Shown: piece by piece, positions 1 through 12,700 of the stretch
Layout of the letters: every line of letters begins with the position of its first letter
How positions within the stretch are numbered: the first letter of the stretch is position 1
Assembly: GCA_013339765.2 (NCBI GenBank)
Contig: CM023450.1
Location: forward strand, 195,183,589 to 195,247,588
Reading direction: 5' to 3'
Origin: Haemaphysalis longicornis
Taxonomy: Eukaryota; Arthropoda; Arachnida; Ixodida; Ixodidae
DNA: 64,000 bases
Notes under the pieces: model-generated
The model's input: only the letters and a program-made list of their open reading frames with translations
Told to the model about the DNA's origin: nothing
Databases searched by the model: none
Translations under genes and position numbers: made by a program

Positions 1-229
1 GAAATAGCAGCACTGCCATGGTGATGCCAGTAGCTTGACCGGTAGGCAACTCGGATAATATATGCATCTGTGAAATGCAGTACTACCTGGAAATAAATTA
101 AGTCCACGAGCAAACCCATCGCTACCTGATTGCAAAGAATTGTACACCACTTGGAAAATAGGATTTTCTCGGAATTCTCGGTGACAGAGAGGCGTTGCTG
201 TTCACAGCGCGTATCCAAGCGTCGCCCAC

Positions 230-1690
230 TATTCCCTCACTCGGAAACTTGCACGTGCACAAGCTTCGTGTCCCCAGTGTTGTTGCGCGGTATCGTGGCA
301 CACAACAGTTGCACTGGTTGCACGGCATCTAAGTGTCGTTATTTTGACATTTGCAACGCCTGCAGATACAGAAGCACTCATACACACAGTTTCTCTAGGT
401 GCAGGGTCTACGAACCGGTCCACTCGTTTTAAAATACTGTAGGTGAAGGGTGGTACCTTGCCCGCTAAATAGCTTTAACAGGCTCGGTGAGAGTTTGTGA
501 TTATAGTTCTTGACGTCGGGTCCAAGGCGGCGAGCGCTACGCCTATCGCCTCGGCTTGCGTAGAGTTAGGATCCCGTTAGGAGAGCCCATCGACTTGCTG
601 GTCCCTGTGAATTACAGCGGTACTGAAGAACCCTAGAGGTGACGGTCCTGCCACATCAACGTAGAACACACGTCGCCCATATCTGTATTTCCTTTCTAGG
701 GTCCTAGCGTGCGCTTCCCTCCTGCCTTCGTGAGGGTGCCTTTCCATGTTACGAGAAAGTAGATGAATCCAGGGCCTCTGTCGCCACAACTTCGGGAGTT
801 TGCATGTCTCCTCTGGAGTGCACTCGTGTCTGATTTGTAGGCGATCAATCAAGTGGCGCCCCGACGCCGTCTGTGCGAGTCTCATGCACTGATTTGTAAG
901 AGGGGCCTTTCTGAGCTCTTGATATGAATCGAGCACTCCCAGCGCGGATAAACCGGTGTTGGAAGTAGCCACCGGGAGGTCAAGAGCTCGTTTTGTGGCC
1001 TTCCTAATGATGACGTCAATGCAATTTTTGGGTTGTTTTGGTCGTACGTAGGCAGGGAACGCAGAAGAGGATTCTACGGGTTACAAAGGCACGGGCAAGC
1101 CGGAGCGCCTCTCTGCCCCGTAACCCGCCGCGCTTGTGGGATACGCGTTGTATTATCCGCCCGACCTGTTACATGTTCGCTTCAGTTTGGAAATGGTGGT
1201 CTCTGGGCTCCGTTTGTTGGAAATAAACAGACCCAGGATCCTGATTTCTTCCACTTTTCTGATAGGACCACCTTTTAAAGAGATGTCAAGCCTTGTGTTG
1301 TCTTTGGGATTGGCTTTATTGGGCAAAAGCTGTGATTTTGTTAGGGCACATTGGAGGCTGCAGTCATTAGCTTAGCTTTCGACAATGCAGGCAGCCCTTC
1401 GAAGGTGGTACTCTATTTCCCCAATGCTGCCTTCTGTGCTCGATATTGTTATGTCATCGGCGTAAAGGGCATGTTGTATGCCCTTTACCTGCTCTAATTT
1501 GTGCGGCAGCTGCGTCATAGCGATGTTAAAGAGTAGCGTCGACCTGACCGCTCCTTGTGGAGTACCTCTTGTGTCCAGGTAATATAGACAGTACTCCTCA
1601 TCTTCGATCCTAAGGAATTGTTGACGTTTGGAGAAGAAATCTCTGACGTAGGCGAATGATTTCTGACCACAATATCTTGTGCTTAAGTTT
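230..1690 (-). mobile_element. Non-LTR retrotransposon fragment with reverse transcriptase and RNase H (LINE)
   Basis: Read on the minus strand, 1690 down to about 1380 gives reverse transcriptase: GTPQGAVRSTLLFNIAM (codons at 1549-1566) and then ALYADDITISS with the catalytic Tyr-Ala-Asp-Asp at 1453-1464. Further down, a 131-codon open frame (577-972) and its continuation give an RNase H-like domain (FYVDVAGPS, then STQAEAIGVALAALDP) and a tail with GHEACARASF near 240. A LINE clade carrying C-terminal RNase H (I-like) fits. It is 5'-truncated and frame-broken. Confidence 0.8.
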
Positions 1691-1719
1691 TCCGGTATGC
1701 TGCTGTGCCGTACGTCGTC

Positions 1720-1785
1720 AAATACCCCCTTATCGTTTTGTCGTTTTGCGCCTTATCGTTTTGTGCCTTATCGTTTTGTCGCATT
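1720..1785. repeat. Short tandem repeat CCTTATCGTTTTGT
   Basis: CTTATCGTTTTGTCGTTTTGCGC and close copies recur about three times just beyond the upstream end of the LINE at 230-1690. The unit is 14-22 bases and irregular. From here to 2140 I see no gene. Confidence 0.6.
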
Positions 1786-2141
1786 GTAGTTGAAAAACTA
1801 CGTCCCGGTGTAGTTAAAGAAGAGCGTATTGTGCCGATATATGTGGGTGGAACCCGAATACATTGTATGCAAGGAGGCCCGTGGACTCAATGTTTGGAGA
1901 GAGACGATCCCGGACCATCGCCTTCATGAGTAAACACGCGCATTAGGTGAGCGAAATTGGCCTCAGATTATCAATATTAACCATTTTATCTGGTTTCGCT
2001 ATAAACACTTAGCAGTGGCTTAGCTTGGCAATGCCAGGATATACGTGGCGTGAGCTAAGGTTCAGCTGGTTATTCTTAGGTTTCCTAGTTGTCTAGAATT
2101 AGCTGATTATCATGCTTACTGCTGCTAAAACGATTTCCAAA

Positions 2142-2610
2142 CCAATTCAATACAGCCCAGTTCAATCCAGTCCAATCCAGTTCACCCAGTCCAATCCAAT
2201 CCAATCCAATTCAGTCTAATTCAATCCAATCCACTCCAATCCAATCAATTCCAATGCATCCAGTACAGTACAGTCCAGTCCCTGCTCCTCGCGCATGCTT
2301 AGCACGGCTCTCCAGGAGCCACGCGAAGCGGCTATCAAGCGGCTCTGGAGCACCATCAGACTTGGCTACTGCGCAACGGAGGCGCGCCGCTGGGCACACG
2401 CCGGCGCCAGTGCGTCCGCCGCGGCTATGACGCCACTCTTCTGGAATGCGCAGACCCAATTCTCTACACACCCGTACTTCGATGGGATTGCATTTGTAAT
2501 CCAATACAATCCAATTTCATCCAATCCAATCCAATACAATACAATCCAAATCCAATCCAATCTTATTCAATCCAATCCAATTCAATTCAATCTAATCCGA
2601 TGCTCCTTGA
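2142..2610. repeat. Pentanucleotide satellite (TCCAA-type) in two blocks
   Basis: Blocks at about 2142-2286 and 2499-2610 are built from variants of TCCAA/TTCAA. A 210-base GC-rich, non-repetitive island (2287-2498) separates them. The island has an open frame on each strand but no recognisable domain. Confidence 0.85.
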
Positions 2611-3104
2611 GCTTGCGCAGCAGGGCCCTTGAAGGTCCATGCGAAACGACTCAACCTCGGTCAGTGTAGCTTACGCTACAAAAGTGACCAAGGAGGTCTT
2701 CCATTCTGGGGGAGTGGTCGGTCATCCCAGATTTGATTTATGTAATCTTACAGTTGGAAGTAGTCCGAGTACGATAGCTTCAGCAATAGTTAGACTGGTA
2801 TACGGTCTCTTTCCGGGGCTGTACCTCTCGGCATTTGAGCGTTGCGAAATTTCCAAATGCCTAAGACCCCGATAATATCGTGGTTTGTGCGATCCACCTT
2901 AACCGGTTTGCTAATTCGTCTAAGCCAGAATATTAAATTCACCAACACCACTAATTTACATCAGCTCACCCGATCATCTCACTAATCAACCACAGAGACC
3001 TGCTAATCACATTAATCGTCATTAATGAATGCGCCCTTTATTTTTAAGGTTGAGCAAATTCAAGATGATAGAAAACGCTGTCGCATCTACTTTAAAAGCG
3101 AGTA
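2611..3104. other. No gene seen
   Basis: Unassigned sequence between the satellite and the tRNA-type SINE; short open frames only, no domain recognised. Confidence 0.5.
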
Positions 3105-3298
3105 AAAAAGGCGCCAAGTCTTTTTTAAAAGCAAAGATTTATACCTCGACCCCACAGAGTTTTTCGCGGCCGTTGGGGTCAACAGAAAACTCCCGCGAAC
3201 AAGTAAAAGAATTTACTGGCACCGCCAGGAATCGAACCTGGAACTAATAACGTAACAAAGCGAGAGCCCGTTGTCTTACCGATGTGGCTACGAGCCCA
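3105..3298 (-). mobile_element. tRNA-derived SINE, copy 1
   Basis: Read on the minus strand, the head starts GGGCTCGTAGCCACATCGG (A-box-like) and carries a B-box, GGTTCGATTCC, giving an internal RNA polymerase III promoter. The tail is unrelated to tRNA and ends in a T-rich stretch near 3110. The same layout occurs in the opposite orientation at 40658-40855. It is a SINE rather than a tRNA gene: the stems do not pair cleanly and the tail continues the family. Confidence 0.75.
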
Positions 3299-3370
3299 CC
3301 CGGAGACGGGGGAGACAGGTGGGGGACTCGCCAAGCACATCTACGGGTTTACCTCCTGCATTCTCCCTGA

Positions 3371-4310
3371 ATGCCACGTCATAACGTCACGCTACCTCAG
3401 GCGTCGCTGTGTGCTCCGTCTACTTCATGTCTAGTGGCTCTGTGCGCGCCTTGCGCGTATGCTAGGAGTTACAAAAATGGAAGGAAGCTCACACCAACGC
3501 ACGGCATCTCACTTCTAGTACGCGAATGTGCTAAAGCGTGTGGCCTCCAGTGTTCACGTACAAAATCACAGCTCCTTGTTGTCCACCCTCACGCCAAACG
3601 TCACATCAAAGAACACATTCAAATACTCATTGATGGCCAGGCCGTCCCTCCAAGCCCCAGCATCAAGATCCTGGGCCTACATCTCCAAGCTAACACCAAG
3701 AGTGACGTATCGTTGCAGCGCCTCAAACACAGCACCAACCAAATCATACACATGATCAGGCGAGTTGCCAACAGGAAGCGAGGCCTCAAAGAATCCGATA
3801 CCTTTCGATTAATTCAAGCTGTTTTCCTCGCCAGAATCACTTACGTCAACCCCGTCTTCTTTTCGGCACGGAGGACAAAAAGATGCTTTATAAATTGATT
3901 GGAAAGGGGGTTTAGCAGGCCATTGGTTTTTCCCTGGGTGCGCCCACAGAGAGGCTGCTTAGCACGGGGCTCCACAACACGGTGGAACAGCTCCGAACCA
4001 GAAGCTCCGAATGAGCAGACGTGCGGTGGGTCACCGCATTCTTCACCAGATTGGCCGGGCAGCACATACTGTCACTCCGCTTGATGCACTGCCGCATTCT
4101 TACCGAAAAGAACTAAAGATGCTCCCGTTGCTTACAAATATGTACCCCTCACACGACGAGGGTCGCCGACAAGCACGGCTTCAAGCACTCAACACCACCC
4201 TCTGTGGGGATCATGCAGTTATCTACACTGACGCCTCCCAATATCGAGGGAAGTAGTACTCCATCATTATGGCTACCTCCAGAACCAACCTCCTTAACCT
4301 TTAAGTAATC
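3371..4310 (+). mobile_element. LINE fragment: reverse transcriptase C-terminal part and start of RNase H
   Basis: The + strand frame gives ECAKACGLQCSRTKSQLL, then ILGLHLQANTKSDVSLQRL and RLIQAVFLARITYVNPVFF, the region downstream of the RT catalytic core in I-like LINEs. After a frameshift near 3890 the frame resumes, and HAVIYTDASQYRGK at about 4210-4254 opens an RNase H domain, closed by a stop. It is truncated at both ends and is the same superfamily as the element at 230-1690, in the opposite orientation. Confidence 0.75.
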
Positions 4311-4524
4311 CGTACCTTCACGAGGAATTGTTTCCGCGCGTTAGGTCCTCACATTTTAAAATAGATCGTGTACTCCTTGAACCAAGCCGTAAGTTATTTA
4401 TTGCGAGAATGAGAATAAAATTAGTTAAACCTGAATCACCGGACTTTTTCAGGTGACTTCGAGGGGCAGTGCTCGTTTAAGAGCCCCACATCATTCTAGG
4501 AAGGGGTGATGAGTAGGGGTCAAG

Positions 4525-4660
4525 GACATTTCGGTACAGGACATTTCGGCGCAGGAAGTTTCGGTGTAGACGTTCCAGTATACGGACGCTTCGGTGCACA
4601 TACATTTCGCTGTACGGACATTTCGGTGCGCGAACTTTTCGGTTACCGAATTATCCGGTG
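4525..4660. repeat. Minisatellite, unit about 14-16 bases (ACATTTCGGTGCACGG-like)
   Basis: About nine degenerate units contain TTTCGGT/TTCGGCG, such as GACATTTCGGTACAG, GACATTTCGGCGCAG and GACATTTCGGTGCG. No coding potential is seen in it. Confidence 0.8.
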
Positions 4661-6515
4661 CCTGCGTATTTGAGACAGCCGTTATATTTTTATTTCCTTT
4701 TAAAGTGTGTTATGGACAAAAATCTGGAGCAGTAATTATATTTTGATTGATGTCATGTTTGACCTGTGCAGGGCCAGTCGATGTCAAATTGCTCATCGGG
4801 TTGTTATTAAAAAACAATGCGTCTTTTCATTCACGTGGTGTTCAAAACGAAGTTTACGGTGCCGAGGAGAGTATTTGAAGCTTATACGCGTGACCAATTT
4901 TAGAGTGTAGTTTTGAGCTGTATAAACTTCGTGGACTTTACTATACTTAGGAAGTAACTATAGGAACTAACAGAACAGATCCGATTTTATTACGGCAGGA
5001 GGGTCGTCGGGGCGCGGTTCTCGCTTCTCGATCGATTCCAGACGACAGTTCGGCCAATCGATATTGTCCGCGCCTTCGGTGAGCGAGCCATTCACACCAC
5101 GCGGACTTTCGATATGCCGACGTGTTAGTGTTAATAGTGCTGCAGGAAGCGCTAATTAAGCAAGGCGCCGGCGTACGCGTCGACGCTAAGCAGACGACGT
5201 TTCCCTTCATCGCAAGTGAGAGTAAAAGCCATCCAATTGCAGAGATTTATGCTTCGTGACGCACATGGGAGAAATAATGATGTACTTTCGGGAACATGAC
5301 AGAGCCCAAAAACACGCACAAAAGAGTGGGAACGCGGAAACAAACTTTGCAACGAAAGTTCGAGCTTTCCGCTGCGCGTAAAATGTTATACTTGGCACAC
5401 GTGACGTTGACCACCCAACCTAACGATTGCGCTAGTTCATGTAGCGTGCTCAAAACGCCTTAAAGAACCCCTTTAATGAATCTAATATCCTTCACGACGT
5501 ACGGGTATTTTCGGCTAAGGCCCCCTTTTCCCATCTCAAAGGAGGGACGAACCAGCTGCATGAGGTGTTTTATTTCTTCCGCATTGGATGCCTCCGACTA
5601 TTAGATAGGAACTGGAAATAGGGGCCGCCCAAAACAAAGCGTGCAGTTATTTTCGCAGAATACCATCCTCCAGCATCCTCCGCTTCTTACTTTCCCAAGG
5701 CGTAAGCTTTTCGCCATTGTTGCCTAGAAAGCCGTAGCAGCGGAATATCTGCTCAAATTATTCATGTAGATCTACGAAATCAATAAAACCGATTGGCGCT
5801 TGAATACTCACTTCGGGCCGAAAAAGTTAGGTCAACTTTTTTTACCGCGTTGGTTACGCATTTGCATCGGCATGCTGAGTTGAAAGCTCAGGGTGAAGAG
5901 GGATAGTTTAGTAACATTGCTAATAACAACCCAAACAAGGCTGCCAAGGCCGAAAACGTGTCCGGAGTCGTAACCAACACTTCTTTTTTGGGGAGAATCG
6001 GCTAACTTAGAGGTTGGTTCCATCCTTTCTGGCGGTCGCTCGACCACATTACAATGCGTTTAGCGGCAAAGACCACTTTATAACATGCTTTTCGGCGAAG
6101 CCAACAAAGGTTTTTACAACCAAAAATGTCATCTAACGCTAACAACTAGCAATCAGGCATTCCTGCCCCAGCATCCACCGATGACGCAGCCCTGTAGGCC
6201 ATATGGCCCTGCCGAAATGCGCCGTTTAGTGTCCGCGATCCCCATTAACGCTGATGGGACTACTGTTAGCGCCAGCTGCCTCACGCAAGTGTATATGGCT
6301 TGAGATGCCGGCATATTTACTTAACAATGGCACGTACCCTTGATTGACAGGCTCCCTACATGTAGGCTCCGCAAACCTTCAAAGTAGGAGGGTATACGCT
6401 CACACCGAAAAAGAATGTGTGCTTACCGAGCCATGGAAAGTTTTTCACGGCTTGATACAGACCCCACGGGATAGTGGGCATATCTGCGAACAGGTACTTT
6501 TGGCTGCCGTCGCAG
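4661..6515. other. No gene seen; upstream intron of the SLC6 gene
   Basis: I looked for TM1-TM2 coding sequence of the transporter (Gly-Asn-x-Trp-Arg-Phe-Pro) here and in the preceding 4.6 kb and did not find it. Only short frames without family features are present. Confidence 0.5.
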
Positions 6516-6730
6516 GAATCGGGTGGACCATGGTGTACATGGCGGCGCTGATGTCCGTCTATCGCACTCCTTTTGTGGCCTACAGCCTCATCTACCTGGC
6601 CGAGTGCTTCTCGCAACAACTGCCATGGGCCTCGTGCCCCGCTTCCGAACCTGACGCCTCCGTCAGGACAGACAATTCCACAGTGAGCAACATTAGCGCC
6701 GAAGGTTGCTACGAGATCACAAACCGCAAG
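6516..6730 (+). CDS. SLC6 transporter exon a: TM3 and start of extracellular loop 2
   Basis: The exon starts after CAG at 6513-6515 (pyrimidine-rich tract TTTTGGCTGCCGTCG) and ends before the donor GTGCGT. It begins with two bases finishing a codon (phase 1 intron upstream) and ends in phase 0. It encodes GIGWTMVYMAALMSVYRTPF and the rest of TM3. Tyr of SVYRT aligns with SERT Tyr176, a substrate-site residue that is kept, while the following Asn is Arg. LPWASC opens loop 2. A second Cys follows 23 residues later (GCYE), wider than the usual eight or so. Sequons NST and NIS lie between. An alternative acceptor at 6492-6493 would add 22 bases and change the phase; I prefer 6516 because it matches the family boundary at the Gly-Ile-Gly motif. 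Confidence 0.88.
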
Positions 6731-9700
6731 GTGCGTTCTTCGCATGACCCGGTATGACCTGTTATGTAAATGTCGCAATCTCGGAGTGACGCTTGCAGTG
6801 ATGAGCTGTGAGTGCGTGTTTAGTTGGTTTATGGAGATTCGCAAGCCAGAATGTAAAAAAAATCGAAGTCCGTTTCTTAAGAGGAACATAGAACGCGAAG
6901 CTTTCCCACGTGGAAGCTCCGTCATTCCAATACTCAAACTGCTTCGAAAGCGCCGTATTGGCGTATAATAAAGAAAAGTGCATGAATGGTGCAGTCGGAT
7001 AGACGTCTGGTTCGCATCGCGAGGGGCGCCTCAAACATAGGCATGACATGAAATTAAGCGTGAACATTTATTATTCTGAAACCAATGAGTCCTGGAATTA
7101 ACACCTAAACTTTGCAATAACAGCTGCATACAGTGGAAACTGAAGATCCTAGTGTTGCTGACTTTATTCAAGCTTTTAATTTTCAATTATTATCCTTACC
7201 CATTGTTGTTCCCACCAACATTCTTCCATTGCGCTCTAAAGATAGGTGTGACGTGAAGGGCTCGTGGCACCTGGTGCCAGGGGTCAGGCAGAGAAGGCCG
7301 GATATCCACTCGCAGGGAAATTATTCGAATCGGGGCGCACATCCCAAAGCTGAGAGAATGAAGTTTTCTGAACACAAAATATATTCTTGGTCTCCTTCGA
7401 CGTGAACATTTTGGTCTCTCTGTCCGTGTGTGTTTGTATCTGAAAGTGATTGCAGTAGAGCGACCAAGAGTGGTTAAACAACAAGTAAACATGAATTATA
7501 TATAAGCAAGGCTATTCGGAACTACTAAAATCACTGACTTAGGTCGTACATGTTCCCTTCGGGCAGTGGAAATGAATTACTACGTGTGATGCAGGCAAAA
7601 TGTCCGTACTTAATCAATAGAAGCAATCTTACCTTAATTATTTATGTATACGCCGAGTTAGTGTGGACACCCGCCAGTTATTTATTTATTTATTCTATTA
7701 ATTTACCTATTTATTTATTTAGTTACGTACAAAATGGGTGGGTATTACAAGGAAAAATACCAAAAAAGGTAAGGCTGCTTCAATTCTGCAGCCATAAAAC
7801 AACACCAAAAACAGAAAATAGCAAACAGTGTAAACCAGACACCTATTGAAGCAGACGTGATTTTCGCAACGCTACAACAATAATAAAAAGAAGGCATCCC
7901 TGTTCCGTAAGCAAACAATATGACGAGGTGGACGGTTTTCAGTCAGTAGTGGTTCGGAAGGAAAAAAGGTATTAAACATATCAGTTTTACAGGTCCATTC
8001 GCGTACCCTAAAGGGACACTAAAGGGTGCAAGCAAGTTGGCCTCTACCTGTGGACTACACTACCTAAAATCTAAATCCACCATTCTCACATCTAGCAGTT
8101 GTTTATTAAAGCAGAAAGCACCAGAAGGGTGAAAACAGGCGACGATGCCACGAAGGCTTTGGGGTACTGTGGTTTGTGACGTCACAAATGTTGTGAAGGG
8201 CGGCGGCTCATTGGAGAAGCATCTATAAACGATTTTTTCACAAATAAACAGTTCCGAAATGGTTAGGCACGTAAACTATATGTACATAAAAACTTCGCGT
8301 GAGTTCATTTATTGAAAAAAACCCACAGTATAGCTAACACGTCGAGACAGGCTGCTCCTGTCACACTTCAGAGTCGGTCATCATGCTTCCAGTTTTGCTA
8401 TGAAAAAACATTGGTGCACGATTAATCATCATCGTATCAGCCTAGTCACGTCCACTGCAGGCCGAAGGCTTTTCCCATTGATCTCCAAACCCTCCGGTCC
8501 TGCGCTTCTCGAGTCCAGCGTTTGCCACCGAATTTATATCATCCCTCCATCAGGTTAATGGCCTTCCCCTCCCTATTGGCCGATCTCTTGGTATCGAATC
8601 TGTTACCATAATTGTCCACCCGTTGTCGGATCGTCTCGCTACATGACCAGCCCAGGTCCTTTTCTTTTTCTTCATTTGAACTATGAAATCATCTACTCTA
8701 GTTTCTTCCCTCATTAAGGAAGCTCGTTTCTTCTCCCTAAGTGTCAATCCTATCATTATTTGTTCCATGACCCGTTAAACCGACGCAAGTTTGCTTTCTA
8801 GTTGTTCATTGAAGTGGCAAGTCTGAGCTCCGTATGCCATCACCGACAATGTCCCACTGGTTGTACATTTCTGATTTGAGGGATAGAGGGAGCTTAAAAT
8901 TAAATATTTGGGAGTGGTTACCGAAGGTTCTCCCATTCATACCTATTCTGTGTCGGATTTCACTCTCGCTTATTTCTCATTAGCTGACATTTCTTCATAT
9001 GTATTTTTAGGTCCACGGCCGTGCTTTCTGACTGTAGCTTTTCAAGCAATGAATGCGGGTGTTCTGCAGTCTCACTGGGCTAGACTACGTCGTCCGCAAA
9101 CCTCAAATGCTTCAAGCATTCCCCCTTTGTCCTTCACCCTGTGTTTTCCCAGTCAAGCTTTCTGAATACAGTGGAACCCCGTGAATACGTTTCTTCACCG
9201 GACAGGGAAAAGAAAACGTAACAGCCGGGAAAACGTAAGAGTAAGGAAAGACACGAAAATTGGCCGGCGTCTAAGTGGCGTAGTTAAATCACCCCCTATG
9301 TAGAGCTCCATTGTTGCCAACTTGGTTTGTGGCCGTTTTGCCAAATGGAGCGGTCTTTTTTTGCATTTTTATGTGCACATTTAGTATTGCGACGAGCAAT
9401 TAGGACGGAGCTGAAGTCATGGTAGTATTCGTAAAATCACAGTTCTACTCGCTCGCCGTCATCCTAATCGTGAAGCTCGACAGCAAAATCGGGCGTCGTG
9501 ATATCCCCGTACCACTCGTTGTCTGTTCCGACCGTCTGTATGGGTGGTGTAGAAAGCGCAGTGTGTAGAAGGGCGGTATAGATAGACTGGCGCAAGTGAC
9601 GCCATGGGTGGTGTAGAGAGCGCCGAGAGTAGCAAGGAAGGACCAGCAGACGACGCGCCGAGACCAAACTCAACCCTACCGCAGCGCTACCGCCTGGTCG

Positions 9701-12700
9701 GCGGCAGCACCGGCCCGTGCCGCTGTTGTGGAAGGGCGCGCTTTGCAAACTGATCTAGGGCCCTATTCTCGACTGCACAAATTCCCAGGCAATTCGCACT
9801 GGTTTTTTCCGTAAGAACAACGTAAGCAATCAGTGACGTAATCCACGTACAGGTCTGACGACATGCAGTGTAATTTGACGCTTCACTCATAAATAGCACA
9901 ACTAAGGTATCACATATTGCCCATAAAAGATATAAACACCCTTGGCATGTATTATAAAATTTCAGATGGTAGCAGAGTTTGGCAAGGGAAAGACATTTCG
10001 GCAGGCCGAAATTGGCGTCAACACCACAAGGCGATCGAATAACGTTGATCCAAAAGCGAGCGAAAGGGGGATGTTGAGCTAAAGAACATTACACAATCTT
10101 TTTTACCGTATCCATTTTTTCTTTCAATCGATTTTAGTCACATAGTTGAGCTCTTAGCCTAAATGCGAGGTTTGTTGAGTTATCACCTTCCCGGCCACCA
10201 GCGCCGCCTCGCTATCGTCTGCTGCTATGTTACAAGTTTATCGCGTGATCACATAAAAAGACGGCCGCGACCATCGCTTGTATGACACATAAGAGGAGCG
10301 AAGCGCTACGCCTGATAACGGCAGAGCGTACCGATGTCTCCGATTTACTCATTCGTCAAGCTCGACTTCAATAAGCGCTGTAATATACAAAATAGTCACT
10401 TTGTTATTTTTCTCTTCAGTTCGATCATGTGACCCAGCAGCTTACTAGGAGAAGTGTGGACAAATGCCATGCATTGGGTTCTCGATGTCATGGAGAGGCT
10501 TTTACTGTCCTCTTATGTTGCGGTTATGCAAAACAAATAATTTTTTTTTATGCCAAACAAAAAAAGCAAAATACTGCATGTCATTTGTTGATCCGTGATC
10601 GCTGACTTGGAAACAGTCGAACCTATTGTTTCTTTTGGCAGAAAACATGCTTTAAACTGCGCATCATACGAAACAGCGCCTGCTGCAAGTTCCCGGACAT
10701 TGGCCGGCGTCCAAGGTCGGCAAAATGTTTTGCCCTATTTCGCGGCAGAACCACCCGCAATTTTCAAGCTGTTACGTAGAAATACGTCACTTTTACACAG
10801 GCTGAAGTTGCCAATGTGTACACGTGACCGTTCCCGTCAACTGTTTAAATTACGTCACGCCTTCTCAGCCAATCACAGAGAGGGCGTGTATTACCAGCAG
10901 TATTCTTGTTGAATAGCAAAGTCAGGCCTACTTTGTCATGTCCGCTCCATTTAGTTTAGTTTTTTATTGCCGGCCTAAAATTATGCTGTTTCAGTAAAGA
11001 CAAATAAGGAAAACTTTAGAACTGTTGACAATAAACGTTATGAAACGTCAAAATGACGACACCACACACAACCGCTTTGTCAACCGAAAGCACGTGACCA
11101 CAATTGGAAGGCAATCAGAAAACACTTCCGGCAAATTCCCCAGTTCAGTGGAAATTTGTGCAGTCGAGAATAGGGCCCCTAATCCAAAAACGCTGCACGG
11201 CACCATTACGACAGTGCGGCGGCGCTAACATCACGCACTTTCGGACGTTCCAAAGTGAAACTTCCGTAGTAAGCTCAGCGATGATCGTGATAGCACTTTC
11301 TACGGATGGCCATCTAGTGATAGCCTCTCGAACTCGCTTGCCGGTTCTTGTAGCGAGTTCAGTAACAAAGCCTGCGAACACTCATCAAAAGCCAAACTGT
11401 CGGTGCCCAAGCAGCTTCGAAGTGTCAGGTTGCGACAAATTATACGGGAAAGGTCCCTCAGTTGCGACGTTACAGCGGGGTTCGCAATACATTATATCAT
11501 ACGGGAGTTATGGCGGCAGCAATATGGCACGCAACGTAACAGCCAGGAAAACGCAACAGTCAGGAGCGAAACTGAGGGGTGCTACTATTCCCTTCAGACA
11601 TGCTGGGAATAGGGATGGCGAGATGGTATCTCTCTTTCTTACTCCCTTTCGAATAAAAAATTGAGCGCCCTGCCTCTGAATAATTATCCTTCCCGTTGAT
11701 TCCTTGTAATGCCTTCGGAAAGTCTTAAGTAGGTCTCCTCTATTCCATGTTCTTTAAATGCTTCTACCACGGCTTCCGTGTGTACTGAATGAAACGCTAT
11801 CTCGTAGTTTCTAAAAGCCATATAAAGGGGTTTAGTGTACACTGAGGATTTTTCTATCGCTTGATGGACAACATGGACGTAATCCGTTGTTCAGCACCTT
11901 TACGTAAACCAAGGCTGCTCTCTGGGTGGTTGGAAATCCAGGCTGTCACCTATGCCGTTAACGATAACTTGGTAAACAGCTTGTATAACAGTGATAGTAG
12001 ACTGATGGGCCTCTAATTCTTTGGGTCCTTGGTATATTCCTTCTGATAGTATGTGGTTTTCCAGTCTATGGGCATTTTTTGAGTCTGTGGCGACACCATC
12101 GTCGTCGTAATCATCAGCGCCACAATCATCATCAGCGCTGTGCCTGGCCAGGATGAACAGAGACACGCGACACAGGAGAGATGGAACACGACAGCGCACC
12201 TAAGCGGTAGTTGGTCTTCACCGCTACCACTTCTTTCCGGGCCTATGCGACCTAAATAAATGTAGGATAGCCACAGCGCATAACCGAGTCCACGGCTCCT
12301 TTTCCCCCAAGTGGTGACCCGGAGGTTCCGTGCCTGATACCCCGCCAGTGGCACACCGACATGGCGACGTGGGGGGGACCCGCCGATACCGGTGTTCGAC
12401 GCACGCCACCTCACAGGTTGGGTTTTCAAGCTTGAGGCCACCTTCTCGCTGAACTACATCACCATTCAGCCGCTCAAGCACTCCATCCTCTGGGAGACGC
12501 TTCCCCTCAAGCTGCGCTGCGTCCTCGCCCTACCACCGCCCAGCGAAACACCCTACGATGACCTTCGTGCTGCCGTGCTCGCGGAGTACGGCTTAGGGGA
12601 CGACGGCTTTTGGCCAGCAGCAGATAAGCTACCGGCGCCGTCCGCACACGCTTCGCCGCGGCACATCGTACCGTCTGAACCATCGCCGTCGTTTCCTGCC

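Noticed and set aside
3200..3300. tRNA gene on the minus strand
   Set aside because: The tRNA-like head is followed by a SINE body repeated at 40658-40855, and the stems are mismatched.
1..6515. TM1-TM2 exons of the transporter
   Set aside because: Searched by eye for the Trp-Arg-Phe-Pro context in all + frames and not found.
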